From NCBI GenBank assembly GCA_036013505.1, contig CP107851.1, positions 5,234,001-5,298,000 on the forward strand: 64,000 bases of DNA, written 5' to 3'. Numbering within the stretch: position 1 is the first letter of the stretch; every line of letters starts with the position of its first letter. This document shows positions 8,388-16,312 of this stretch, one piece after another. The translations under genes and the position numbers were made by a program. Source of the stretch: Streptomyces sp. NBC_00510. GTDB lineage: Bacteria > Actinomycetota > Actinomycetes > Streptomycetales > Streptomycetaceae. The notes beneath the pieces were generated by a model. The model ran no database searches, was not told where the DNA came from, and worked only from the letters and a program-made list of their open reading frames with translations.

Positions 8388-9360
8388 GGCCATGGATGCC
8401 ATGGACTTGGGGGGCCCGGCGGAGGAGTCGGCGATGGAGGCCCACGGGGTCGGCCGGAAGTACCGCCGGGGCTGGGCCCTGCGGGACTGCTCGTTCCGCC
8501 TGCCGGCCGGCCGTATCTGCGGGCTGGTGGGCCCCAACGGCGCGGGCAAGACGACGCTGATGTCGATCGCCGCCAACCTGCTGGAGCCGTCGGAGGGCAC
8601 CCTCACGGTGTTCGGCGCGGCGCCCCAGTCCGCGGAGGCCGGACGCCGTACGGCGTTCCTCGCCCAGGAAAAGCCGCTGTTCCGCCGCTTCACCGTGGCC
8701 GAGACGCTGCGCATGGGCCGCGAGCTCAACCCCGGCTGGGACCAGCAGGCCGCCGAGCAGATCGTCCGCGCGGGCAACGTGCCCCTGCACGCGAAGGTCG
8801 GCACCCTCTCCGGCGGACAGCGCACCCGCGTCGCCTTCGCCCTCGCCTTCGGCAAGCGGCCCGACCTGCTGCTGCTCGACGAGCCGATGTCCGACCTCGA
8901 CCCGCTGGTGCGCCACGAGCTCATGGGCACCCTGCTGGCCGAGGCCGCCGAGCACGGCACCACGGTGCTGATGTCCTCCCACATGCTCAGCGAGTTGGAG
9001 AGCGTCTGCGACTTCCTCCTGGTCATCTCCACGGGCGGTCTGCGCATCGCCGGTGACGTGGACGAGATCCGCAGCGCCCACGTGCTGCTGCAGGGCGTGG
9101 CGGGCGACGAGGGCCCGGGCGTCCCCGCGGAACTCGCCCGCCACACCGTCGTCGAGTACCGCACCAGCGGGCGCCAGGCCACCGCCCTCATCCGCCCCGA
9201 CGGCCCGGTGAGCGGCCAGTGGCAGTCCCACACCCCGCAACTGGAGGAACTCCTGCTCGCCTACCTGCGCTCCCCCGAAGCGCCACCACTGATCAGTCCC
9301 GTGGCCCAGGTCCCGGGGCAGCCGTACGGCGCGAACGGCCCGCGGGGGGCGGCGGCATGA
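8380..9360 (+). CDS. ABC transporter ATP-binding protein
   Basis: A 326-residue ATPase with Walker A GPNGAGKTTL, Q-loop FLAQEKPLF, signature LSGGQRTRV, Walker B LLLLDEPMSDLD and the H-loop SSHML. The C-terminal 100 residues are a regulatory or contact extension. It begins at a GTG overlapping the GntR gene; ATG codons at 8392, 8401 and 8434 are alternatives, the last beginning nearest the conserved core. It energises the permease that follows, and the GntR-ATPase-permease set matches export systems for antibiotics, peptides or cell-envelope stress compounds. Substrate cannot be told. Confidence 0.93.
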   Translation: MREAMDAMDLGGPAEESAMEAHGVGRKYRRGWALRDCSFRLPAGRICGLVGPNGAGKTTLMSIAANLLEPSEGTLTVFGAAPQSAEAGRRTAFLAQEKPLFRRFTVAETLRMGRELNPGWDQQAAEQIVRAGNVPLHAKVGTLSGGQRTRVAFALAFGKRPDLLLLDEPMSDLDPLVRHELMGTLLAEAAEHGTTVLMSSHMLSELESVCDFLLVISTGGLRIAGDVDEIRSAHVLLQGVAGDEGPGVPAELARHTVVEYRTSGRQATALIRPDGPVSGQWQSHTPQLEELLLAYLRSPEAPPLISPVAQVPGQPYGANGPRGAAA

Positions 9361-10376
9361 GCAACCTGACCGTGAACCCGTCCGCGCCGTCCGCGGCCCC
9401 GGTCGCCGACAGCGGCGTCCGCCGTCCCCGGCTCAGCGGCATGACCTGGCTCATCTGGCGCCAGCACCGCGCCGCCTACTGGACCATCCTGGCCGCGACG
9501 GCCCTGTCCGTGGGGTGGATGCTCTACCAGCGCGCCGGCCTGCTGGACTACCTCACCGCCCACGGCTGGCCCGAGGCGAGTCCCGACAAGTGGACGGAGG
9601 ACATCAACCCGCACAGCGCCCCGCTCCTGAAGGCCGCCTTCGGCCTCGGCTTCGTCCCCATACTCCTCGGTGTCTTCCTCGGCGCCCCGCTGCTCGCCGG
9701 CGACCTGGAGAGCGGCACCGCCAAGCTCGTCACCTCCCAGGCCGCCGGCCCCGCCCGCTGGCTCGCCGCCAAGCTCGGCATCAGCGCGCTGGTGGTCGTG
9801 GTCAGCACCGTGGCCCTCTCCTTCACCTTCGGCCGGTGGTGGGCACCGGTCAGCAAGGAGAACACGGTCATGGACTGGACCTCCGGCCAGGCGTTCGACA
9901 ACACCGGGCCCGTGCCCGTCGCGCTCACGCTCTTCACCGTCGTGGGCGGCATCGCGATCGGCATGCTCCTGCGCCGCACCCTGCTCGCGATGGTCGTGAC
10001 CTTCTTCTTCGCGGCCACCGTCCAGGTGGTCTGGGCGTACAGCCGGCTCGACCTCGGCAACGTCATCAGGCTCACCACCGACTCGGGGGTGACCCCCGGC
10101 AGCAGCCCCCGTCTCCCCACCGCCGCCTACGAGGTCGACCAGTCGTTCATCACCTCGTCCGGGCAGACCCTCGGCTGGAGCACCTGCACGGACGCGGGGT
10201 CGGAACAGGCGGTCGACGCCTGCCTGAAGCAGAAGGGCGTCGTGGGCTGGGCGCTGGACTACATCCCCATGTCCCAGATGAGCGGCATGCAGTGGCTCGG
10301 CGCCTCGATCCTTTTCGCCCTGGCCGCCGCCATCACGGCCTTCGTCTTCCTCTGGGGCCGCAAGCGCGTCGTCTGA
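9357..10376 (+). CDS. ABC transporter permease
   Basis: A 339-residue membrane protein. A hydrophilic N-terminal tail precedes MTWLIWRQHRAAYW, the start of an ABC-2-like permease with about six helices (LAATALSVGWMLY, GFVPILLGVFLGAPLLAGDLESG, LVVVVSTVALSFTFG, FTVVGGIAIGMLLRR, LLAMVVTFFFAATVQVVW and the last at FALAAAITAFVFLW). The AGDLESGTAKLVTSQ stretch after helix 2 is typical of this permease group. The start overlaps the ATPase stop (ATGA), so the two are coupled. It works with that ATPase in the cytoplasmic membrane. Confidence 0.9.
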   Translation: MSNLTVNPSAPSAAPVADSGVRRPRLSGMTWLIWRQHRAAYWTILAATALSVGWMLYQRAGLLDYLTAHGWPEASPDKWTEDINPHSAPLLKAAFGLGFVPILLGVFLGAPLLAGDLESGTAKLVTSQAAGPARWLAAKLGISALVVVVSTVALSFTFGRWWAPVSKENTVMDWTSGQAFDNTGPVPVALTLFTVVGGIAIGMLLRRTLLAMVVTFFFAATVQVVWAYSRLDLGNVIRLTTDSGVTPGSSPRLPTAAYEVDQSFITSSGQTLGWSTCTDAGSEQAVDACLKQKGVVGWALDYIPMSQMSGMQWLGASILFALAAAITAFVFLWGRKRVV

Positions 10377-10395
10377 CCTGACGCCGTCGGGCCGA

Positions 10396-10447
10396 GACGA
10401 CACGACCCCGGGTGGACGCGCCGAGCGTCACCCGGGGTCGTGTCGTC
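10396..10447. terminator. Strong bidirectional hairpin terminator
   Basis: A 19-bp perfect stem (10396-10414 with 10429-10447, arms GACGACACGACCCCGGGTG and complement) with a 14-base loop, placed between the convergent ends of the permease and the FG-GAP remnant. Confidence 0.9.
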
Positions 10448-10451
10448 GGGG

Positions 10452-10934
10452 TCAGCGGCCGAACGCCCAGCCGAAGTTGGCGTCCCCCATGAGGGAGACG
10501 TCGCGGGCGGTGAAGGACTTCGCGTTCGTGGCCGTCAGACCGGAGGCGGTGCCGCGCAGGATGGTCACGGCGCCGTAGCCGTTCTCGTAGCCGACACCCG
10601 TGATCAGCTCTGCCTTGCCGTCCTTGGTGAGGTCGACCAGCCGGACGGTCAGGCCGAAGGAGTCGGACCACTCGGAGGTGCCGGGGACGCCGGCGGTGTC
10701 CTGGGAATAGGCCGCGGCACCCTTGCCGCTCAGCCCGGAGGCCGAGCCGAACAGGATGGTCACGGCACCGGCCTCCTTCGCCTTGCCGAGGTCCTCGCTC
10801 GGGGTGCCCACGGCCACGTCGGCGTAGCCGTCGCCGTTGACGTCGCCGGCGTCGATCGCCGAACCGAACCGGTCGCCGGCCTCACCCGTGCCGGGGACGC
10901 CCGCGGTGTCCTGGTGGATCCCCGTGTCCGAGGA
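10452..10934 (-). pseudogene. C-terminal remnant of a secreted FG-GAP (integrin-alpha-like) protein
   Basis: The minus strand encodes about 155 residues made of FG-GAP repeats: IHQDTAGVPGTGEAGDRFG, AGDVNGDGYADVAVG, LVDLTKDGKAELITG and the family-typical ending GDANFGWAFG. The DxDxDG calcium motifs are intact. There is no signal peptide and the first two thirds of a normal FG-GAP protein (compare the 499-residue one ending at 30590) are missing. The homology stops at about 10920-10934, just before the PadR gene promoter. The frame happens to stay open to 11027 but that part is not FG-GAP-like. The original terminator downstream is retained, so this is a 5' deletion rather than a short gene. 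Confidence 0.75.
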
Positions 10935-10987
10935 CTGCCGGCCAAGTCGCCGAAGGGCGTTGGGACGCGGGCCTTGCGTCATAACTC

Positions 10988-11001
10988 TATCTAGGTAGAT
11001 A
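10988..11001. promoter_or_regulatory. PadR operator/promoter palindrome
   Basis: TATCTA-GG-TAGATA is a perfect inverted repeat ending 8 bases before the ATG of the PadR gene. Its right arm (TAGATA) can also serve as a -10 box, which would put transcription start at or next to the ATG (a leaderless message) and let the regulator block its own promoter. Both points are inference from position. Confidence 0.5.
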
Positions 11002-11009
11002 TTGGCGCC

Positions 11010-11339
11010 ATGGTGCGCGCGCGACATCCCTCACCGCAGACCGCGGCCGTGCTCGTCGCCCTTGCCGAGGCAGGTGCGGGCTGGTCGCACGGCTACGACC
11101 TGTGCCGCGCCCTCGGCCTGAAGGCGGGCACGGTCTACCCGATCCTCATCCGCCTCGCCGAGCGCGGGCAGGTGGAGACGTCCTGGGAGACCGACCCGCC
11201 CCGCGGGCGGCCGGCCCGGCACCTGTACCGGCTCACCGCCGCGGGCGCCGAGCTCGCGCGCACCGTCACCGCGCCGGGGCGTGCCGGCGCCGCCGCGCCC
11301 GCTCCGGGCGCGGGCCGCCTCGCGCCCGGGACCGCCTGA
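11010..11339 (+). CDS. PadR-family transcriptional regulator
   Basis: A 109-residue PadR-like regulator. It contains only the winged helix: TAAVLVALAEAG, WSHGYDLCRALGLKAGTVYPILIRLAERGQVETSWE and the wing GRPARHLYRLTAAGAELA. It lacks the long C-terminal dimer helix region of larger PadR proteins, so it belongs to the short subgroup. No ribosome site is evident, in line with a leaderless transcript. The membrane protein gene starting at 11386 lies 46 bases downstream on the same strand, a pairing seen repeatedly for short PadR genes in Streptomyces. Confidence 0.9.
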   Translation: MVRARHPSPQTAAVLVALAEAGAGWSHGYDLCRALGLKAGTVYPILIRLAERGQVETSWETDPPRGRPARHLYRLTAAGAELARTVTAPGRAGAAAPAPGAGRLAPGTA

Positions 11340-11385
11340 CCCCGGCCCGCTCCGTCCCCGGCCCGCTCTGCCTCCGGAGGCCCTG

Positions 11386-12639
11386 ATGCTCGGATTCCTC
11401 CTCTTCGTGGTGGTGCTCGTTCCCGCACCCCTGCTCGCGCTGGTGGTGCTGGCGGGCCGGCTGGGCGCGGGCGGCAAGCCCACCGCCCGCATCCGGGTCG
11501 CGTGGCGGGGTGGCACGGGGCGCCCTGTCCTTCCGGGGCTGATCGCCGTCGCCGCCGTCGCCGCCGTCGCCGCGGCGCTCACCGCCGGCCTGGAGCGTGC
11601 GTACCTCACCGCGGTCACCAAGGGCCCGGGCTGGGGCTTCGACGTGGTCCTGCTGACCATGGTGCTCGGACTCCTCGCGGCGGTCGGGTGCGCCGCGCTC
11701 GCCTGCCTCGCCGCGGCCGCCGTGACCCGTGCCCGCGGGTTCGGGGCCGGCACCGTCGCCGGGCTGCTCGTCCTCGTCGCGGTCGCCGCCGGGACCGCGT
11801 CCGCCCATCTCCCGCTGCGCGCCGCGTACATGGCGGAGCCCGGCGGGTTCCCCGTCGTCGCGAACCTCGCCGACGGTGACCTGCTGGCGCCGTTGGAGGT
11901 CTTCCTCGCCGCGCTGATCTGGGCCCTGCCGTGGCCCGTCCTCGGAGCGGCGCTCGGCGCCCGCGCCGGGACCACGGATCGCCGGCACGCGGCACGCGAC
12001 GTCTGGCAGCTCCTGCTCGACCTGGCCACCGCCGACCTCCCCGAGCACCGGGCCGCGTGGGGCGCGGCGCTGCGGTCCGAACTCGCCGCCGTCGAACCGC
12101 CCGCCGAGCGCCGCAGGTTCGCCCTCGGCGGGGTGTGGACGGCGCTGCGCTCCGGACGGCCGCACGGCGCATGGGTGCGGGCCGGCGGGGTGGCCCTCGT
12201 CGTGGCGGGCGGTTCGTACGCCGCGTCGCGCTGGTCGCTCGCACACGACCGGGCGGGCGTCCTCGACTTCTGGGCGGCCGTCCCGAGCGTCCTGCTGCTC
12301 GCCGTCGCGCTCACCACCGCCTGGCGCACCCGCTCGTTCGGCTCAGGGCTGCGCGCCGGAGCCCTGGCCGGGCTCGCCGCCCTGGTGGCGGTGCTCGCCG
12401 TCGGCGTTCCCGAAGCGGTGTTCTGGGCGAACCAGCAGGCCGGTTACCTGAGCACCGGCGACGCCGTCCCGCCGAACTGGCAGTCCGCGGTCCGTGACGT
12501 GCTCCGACCGGAGTTCCTCCTCGGCATGCTCGTGATCTGGACGACGGCCGCAGCCGGCGGCGCCGCCCTCGGCGCGGTGCTCCGGCCCCCGCGCACCACC
12601 CCCGCCCCCGACGGCCCGGCCCCGGCGGCCGCCCGCTGA
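11386..12639 (+). CDS. Polytopic membrane protein paired with PadR regulator
   Basis: A 417-residue integral membrane protein with a start fixed by GGAGG at 11376-11380. About eight to nine hydrophobic helices are visible (LGFLLFVVVLVPAPLLALVVL, VAAVAAVAAALTAGL, LLTMVLGLLAAVGCAALACLAAAAV, AGLLVLVAVAAGTASAHL, FLAALIWALPWPVLGAALGA, then three to four near the C-terminus). A soluble cytoplasmic segment lies in the middle (RRHAARDVWQLLLDLATADLPEHR...RRRFALGGVW). I recognise no transporter signature. PadR-linked membrane proteins of this kind are generally uncharacterised; a role in envelope response is a guess. Confidence 0.82.
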   Translation: MLGFLLFVVVLVPAPLLALVVLAGRLGAGGKPTARIRVAWRGGTGRPVLPGLIAVAAVAAVAAALTAGLERAYLTAVTKGPGWGFDVVLLTMVLGLLAAVGCAALACLAAAAVTRARGFGAGTVAGLLVLVAVAAGTASAHLPLRAAYMAEPGGFPVVANLADGDLLAPLEVFLAALIWALPWPVLGAALGARAGTTDRRHAARDVWQLLLDLATADLPEHRAAWGAALRSELAAVEPPAERRRFALGGVWTALRSGRPHGAWVRAGGVALVVAGGSYAASRWSLAHDRAGVLDFWAAVPSVLLLAVALTTAWRTRSFGSGLRAGALAGLAALVAVLAVGVPEAVFWANQQAGYLSTGDAVPPNWQSAVRDVLRPEFLLGMLVIWTTAAAGGAALGAVLRPPRTTPAPDGPAPAAAR

Positions 12640-12680
12640 CGGACCCTGCCGGAGCCCCCCGTCCGGCCGGAGCGGTCGCG

Positions 12681-12954
12681 TCAGCCGGCGGCCACGGTCA
12701 CCGTCCGGATCGGGCTGGCCGGCGAGTAGTTGTCCGCCCCGTCGTAGGAACGGGCCCGGTACTCATAGGTGCGCCCGTCGGCGGGCAGCGGGTCGCACAC
12801 GGCGGCCGTGGCGGTGGAGGAACGTCCGCTTGTAGACGTTGGCCGAGCAGGCGACATCGGCCACCGCCTGCGGGGCGGCGGCCAGCAGACCGCACAGGGC
12901 GACGGCGGACAGGGCGCCACCGGTCAGTGCGGCGACGGATCTCCTCTGGTGCAC
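12681..12954 (-). pseudogene. Collapsed PA14/FN3 secreted-protein gene
   Basis: The 5' part (minus strand from 12954) encodes an intact signal peptide, MHQRRSVAALTGGALSAVAL...AVADVAC, and the first residues of the mature protein, CSANVYKRTF. That start matches the mature N-terminus of the paralogues ending at 41733 and 48713 (CSTGVWLASYY, CGTNVWKATYY). The 3' part, in a different frame, encodes the last strands of an FN3 domain (RTYEYRARSYDGADNYSPAS) to a stop at 12681. Everything between, some 500 residues in the paralogues, is missing. This is an internal deletion with a frameshift, so no functional product is expected. Confidence 0.75.
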
Positions 12955-13130
12955 GAGGGCCTTTCACGCTGTGAGGACAAGGACGTACAGCGTGGGGACC
13001 CGTGAGGCGGGAGTAAGGTTGCGCGGCCACCGTGACCCGTGCCCCAGGTTCGGGCCGTACGACGCGGGGCCGACGTGCCGGAGGGGCCCGCCGGGCGCGA
13101 ACCGGCGAAGGGTCCAGGACGAGGGGCGGC

Positions 13131-13508
13131 ATGAAGGTCTTCCGTTTCGAGCGCGGCGAATGGGCTGTCACCGGGCACGGCAGCACCGGGCTCCACGCGA
13201 CGCGCCTCGCCACCGGCGAAGGACCGTTGCACCTCACCTGCCTGAGCGTTGGGCCAGGCGGCGTCATCGGCACGCACCCGGCGCCCGTGCCCCAGATGTT
13301 CCTCGTCATCGCGGGCGAGGGCTGGATCGCCCGCCCCGACGGGAACCGCGTACGCATCGCTGCCGGTGAGGGAGTTCGATGGGAGCAGGGGGAGGACCAC
13401 ACCTCGGGTACCGACGTCGGCTTCACGGCGCTCGCGATCGAAGGCGCCTCCATCGAACTCTTCGAGCCCATGGCCGTACCGAACCCCGCCGCCCCGGACG
13501 CCCGCTGA
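13131..13508 (+). CDS. Cupin-domain protein
   Basis: A 125-residue single-domain cupin. Motif 1 is approximated by GGVIGTHPAPVPQMFLVIAGEGWI (His, Gln and Glu-like positions) and motif 2 by AGEGVRWEQGEDHTSG, carrying a His. These residues normally hold a metal in the beta barrel; the canonical HxH pair is reduced here. The start at ATG 13131 was preferred over an upstream GTG because the extension is Arg/Gly-rich and the cupin fold begins right away (MKVFRFERGEW). Function is unknown; it stands alone between the collapsed PA14/FN3 gene and a secreted propeller protein. Confidence 0.82.
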   Translation: MKVFRFERGEWAVTGHGSTGLHATRLATGEGPLHLTCLSVGPGGVIGTHPAPVPQMFLVIAGEGWIARPDGNRVRIAAGEGVRWEQGEDHTSGTDVGFTALAIEGASIELFEPMAVPNPAAPDAR

Positions 13509-13695
13509 GGACGCCACCCCGGTCCACCTCGCGTCCCGTGTGTTCACAGTGACATGCGGTGCTGTTAAGATCCGCGGGAATTCGAACGTGGGGGGCCGCC
13601 GGAGAATTCGCATCCCGGCGTCGGTGTTCCCTGTCCCGCCCTCCTCTGTCGTTGCGTCCGGCGCATCGTGCGCGGCGAACCGTCCAGGAGGACAA

Positions 13696-15948
13696 GTGAC
13701 GCACAGGAACCCGTCCCGCAGGCTGCTCGCGGGGACGGTGGCGCTCGTCATTGCCACGATCGCCGGGCCCCTCACGCTGCCCGCGGTCGCGGATGCCGGG
13801 AGCGGTACCGAAGCGGTCCGGACGGCGTCCGGGGCCACCGGCGCCGCAGTGCTGCCGCCGGGCTCGGAGGTCGTCACGGCCGGCACGACGGGGTTCCTGT
13901 CGTCGACCCGCGAGTACGACCTGCTGTGGACCCGTTACGCCGACGGTTCGACGACCAGCCTGGGCCACGACGTCTGGAAGTCGCGCGACCTGCGCCACGG
14001 TTCGGTGTCCGACGTGATGGCCACGGAGCGCGGCGTCCTCGGCCAGGACGCCGACCACGGCGTGGAACTGCGGGACATGTCCACCGGAGCGGTTTCCTTC
14101 GTCACCCTGGGCAAGAACCGCGCTTTCATCGGGTCCGTCGGTGCGACGGTGCTGGCCTGTGCCTGGTCGTCCCAGGGCATCGACTGCGGCGCCCTGCGGC
14201 TGCTGGCCCTCGTGGACGGCGCGCAGACCGAACGGGCGGTCACGGGGCTTCCCGACGGCGCCGCATCGGTGTCCGTGGTGTCCACCGCCCCCGGCTCCCT
14301 CGTGCTCCGGTACAGGGGCGGCGGGGGCACGGACACGGATTTCCACCACGCGGTGGTCGACCTCTCCTCCGGCGTCGCGACACCCTCGCGCCTCACGAGC
14401 CCCGCCGGGCATGCCGAGGCCGCCGCCCATTCCCCGGCGTACCTCGCCACCCTGTCCGACCACTCGGCCGCCTCGCAGTTGCGCGTGGAGAACCGGACCA
14501 CCGGCGCCGTCACGCAGATCGACACGCACCGAGAGGTGTTCACACCCCTGGTGGGCCTGGTCGGGGACTGGGTCCTGCACGGCCCCAGCACCTCGCTGGC
14601 GGTCGGTTCCGCCGACGCGGACCACTCGTTGCGGGCGGTTCCGGTCGGCGGGGGAGCCGGCCGCAAGATCCTCGACCACGCCACCTCGCTCACGCCCACC
14701 CCCGACGGCGGGGTACTGGTGATGGGCGGCACCCTCGCCCAGGGCGAAGGCGTCTACCGGGTGTTCCCCGGTGCCGACGGCGTGCCGCTCACGGAGCTGG
14801 TTGCCGGTACCGGCCAGCCGCTGGGCATCACCCTGGTGAACTCCAGCGTCCCCGCCGTGGCCACGCTCGACCCGGCGCCGTGGAAGGCGAGGTGGCAGCT
14901 GTCGCGTCCCAACGCGGAGGTGACCCTCACCCTCCGCCACACCGCCACGGGCACCTACAACAGGTCGTACCTGTACCCGTCCAGCCTCGCCGGGCCGGTC
15001 CGGATGGACGGCAACGGGCTGATCTCCATGGACTGGACGGGGTGGACCGACAGTGGTTCCGCCGCCCCCAACGGTTCCTACACCTGGCAGCTCGTCGCGA
15101 AGCCGCTCAACGGCCTTGGGCCGGACCTGACGGTCAGCGGCACCTTCAAGGTCACGCGCCGGCCGGCGCCGCACGACCACACCGACAACGGGTCCCCGGA
15201 CCTCCTGGCCCGGGACAGCGCCGGAGTGCTGTGGCGTGAGGACACCTTCCACGTGCCGTGGAGCCCGAAGCTGCACGGCACGAACCGGGTGAAGGTCGGC
15301 GGGGGCTGGAACACCTACAACCGCATCGCCGCGGTCGGGAACATCGCGGGTGGTCCGGCGGGCGATCTGGTGGCCCGTGACAAGTCCGGCGCGCTGTGGC
15401 TCTTCCAGGGCACCGGCAAGGGCGGCTTCACCGCCCGCGCCCGCATCGGCACCGGATGGAACGCCTACACCCAGCTGACGGGCATGAGCGACCTTTCCGG
15501 TGACGGCAAGGCCGATCTGGTGGCCCGTGACAAGTCCGGCGTGCTGTGGCTCTACAAGGGCACCGGCAACGGGAAGGCTCCGTACGCCGCCCGCAAGAGG
15601 ATCAGCGGGGGCTGGAACACGTACACCCAGATCGCCGCGGTCGGGAACATCGCGGGTGGTCCGGCGGGCGATCTGGTGGCCCGTGACAAGTCCGGCGCGC
15701 TGTGGCTCTTCCAGGGCACCGGCAAGGGCGGCTTCACCGCCCGCGCCCGCATCGGCACCGGATGGAACGCCTACACCCAGCTGATCGGCATCGGCGACAG
15801 CAACGTGGACGGCAAGCAGGACCTCCTCGCCATCGACCAGAAGGGCTACGCCTGGCGCTACCGCGGCACCGGGAACGCCAAGGCCCCCTTCGCGGCACGT
15901 GAGGCGGCCGACCTCTTCTTCGGGCGGCACTACAACACCATCGTCTGA
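13696..15948 (+). CDS. Secreted beta-propeller protein with FlgD-type Ig and VCBS/FG-GAP repeats
   Basis: A 750-residue exported protein. GTG 13696 follows AGGAGG at 13686-13691; a signal peptide runs to about 33 (PAVADAG). Residues about 45-390 are propeller-like with repeated strand blocks. At about 395-485 a FlgD-type Ig domain is seen (WQLSRPNAEVTLTLRHTATGT, GWTDSGSAAPNGSYTWQL). From about 493 come four VCBS/FG-GAP-like units (LLARDSAGVLW, DLVARDKSGALWLFQGTG) of about 50 residues each. Two of these units are encoded by an identical 154-bp DNA repeat. It is probably an extracellular binding or adhesion protein; no catalytic motif is visible. The protein is related in layout to the one at 21503-24481. 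Confidence 0.85.
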   Translation: MTHRNPSRRLLAGTVALVIATIAGPLTLPAVADAGSGTEAVRTASGATGAAVLPPGSEVVTAGTTGFLSSTREYDLLWTRYADGSTTSLGHDVWKSRDLRHGSVSDVMATERGVLGQDADHGVELRDMSTGAVSFVTLGKNRAFIGSVGATVLACAWSSQGIDCGALRLLALVDGAQTERAVTGLPDGAASVSVVSTAPGSLVLRYRGGGGTDTDFHHAVVDLSSGVATPSRLTSPAGHAEAAAHSPAYLATLSDHSAASQLRVENRTTGAVTQIDTHREVFTPLVGLVGDWVLHGPSTSLAVGSADADHSLRAVPVGGGAGRKILDHATSLTPTPDGGVLVMGGTLAQGEGVYRVFPGADGVPLTELVAGTGQPLGITLVNSSVPAVATLDPAPWKARWQLSRPNAEVTLTLRHTATGTYNRSYLYPSSLAGPVRMDGNGLISMDWTGWTDSGSAAPNGSYTWQLVAKPLNGLGPDLTVSGTFKVTRRPAPHDHTDNGSPDLLARDSAGVLWREDTFHVPWSPKLHGTNRVKVGGGWNTYNRIAAVGNIAGGPAGDLVARDKSGALWLFQGTGKGGFTARARIGTGWNAYTQLTGMSDLSGDGKADLVARDKSGVLWLYKGTGNGKAPYAARKRISGGWNTYTQIAAVGNIAGGPAGDLVARDKSGALWLFQGTGKGGFTARARIGTGWNAYTQLIGIGDSNVDGKQDLLAIDQKGYAWRYRGTGNAKAPFAAREAADLFFGRHYNTIV
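15325..15478 (+). repeat. 154-bp exact repeat, copy 1
   Basis: Bases 15325-15478 are identical to 15631-15784 as far as I can read, 306 bp apart and in the same frame. They encode one and a half VCBS/FG-GAP units (IAAVGNIAGG to WNAYTQL). Perfect identity implies recent duplication or gene conversion. Confidence 0.9.
15631..15784 (+). repeat. 154-bp exact repeat, copy 2
   Basis: Second copy of the repeat at 15325-15478, in the same reading frame of the same gene. Confidence 0.9.
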
Positions 15949-16042
15949 CCCCGGCCCGCCCCCGCCTGCTCATCCGTGGAGCGGCAGTTCGGACGTCGGC
16001 CGGATCCAGGTCGGCACCCCCCATTCGACGGCGGTGCCGACC

Positions 16043-16252
16043 GCATGGATTCAGTGTGCGCTTCCTGCGGCGCCGGGTGCCGAGGAAGAGGGTTCCGACT
16101 CCCGCTGCGGTGGCCCCTGTGGCGGCGAGGAGCAGCGGCTGGGTGCGGGTCGCGCCGGTCGCGGCGAGACCCGACGCGGAGCGGGTAGGGGCGGGGCTTG
16201 CCGTCGGGGCGCCGCCGGACTCCGCCTCCGGGTTCTCCGGCACGAACGTCAT
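16043..16252 (-). pseudogene. C-terminal remnant of a sortase-anchored surface protein (LAATG signal)
   Basis: The minus strand reads a Pro/Ala/Ser-rich linker (ENPEAESGGAPTASPAPTRSASG), then the cell-wall sorting motif LAATG, a hydrophobic helix (LLLAATGATAAGVGTLFLG) and the basic tail TRRRRKR. This is the exact C-terminal layout of Streptomyces LAXTG sortase substrates. No surface domain precedes it: the frame upstream ends within about 20 residues, and the natural stop after the basic tail has been lost, so the frame runs on into unrelated sequence. I read it as a decayed gene end. Confidence 0.6.
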
Positions 16253-16312
16253 GCTTGCGGGAACTGTTCGCGAGCGTCCGAGACGGTCTCGTCGTTCCGG
16301 CGTCGTCGACAC

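Noticed and set aside
13423..15930. An 835-residue minus-strand open frame opposite the secreted propeller gene
   Set aside because: It is the antisense shadow of a high-GC gene: composition is Gly/Arg/His/Val-rich without domain motifs, signal or ribosome site, and the plus strand has a clear secreted protein.
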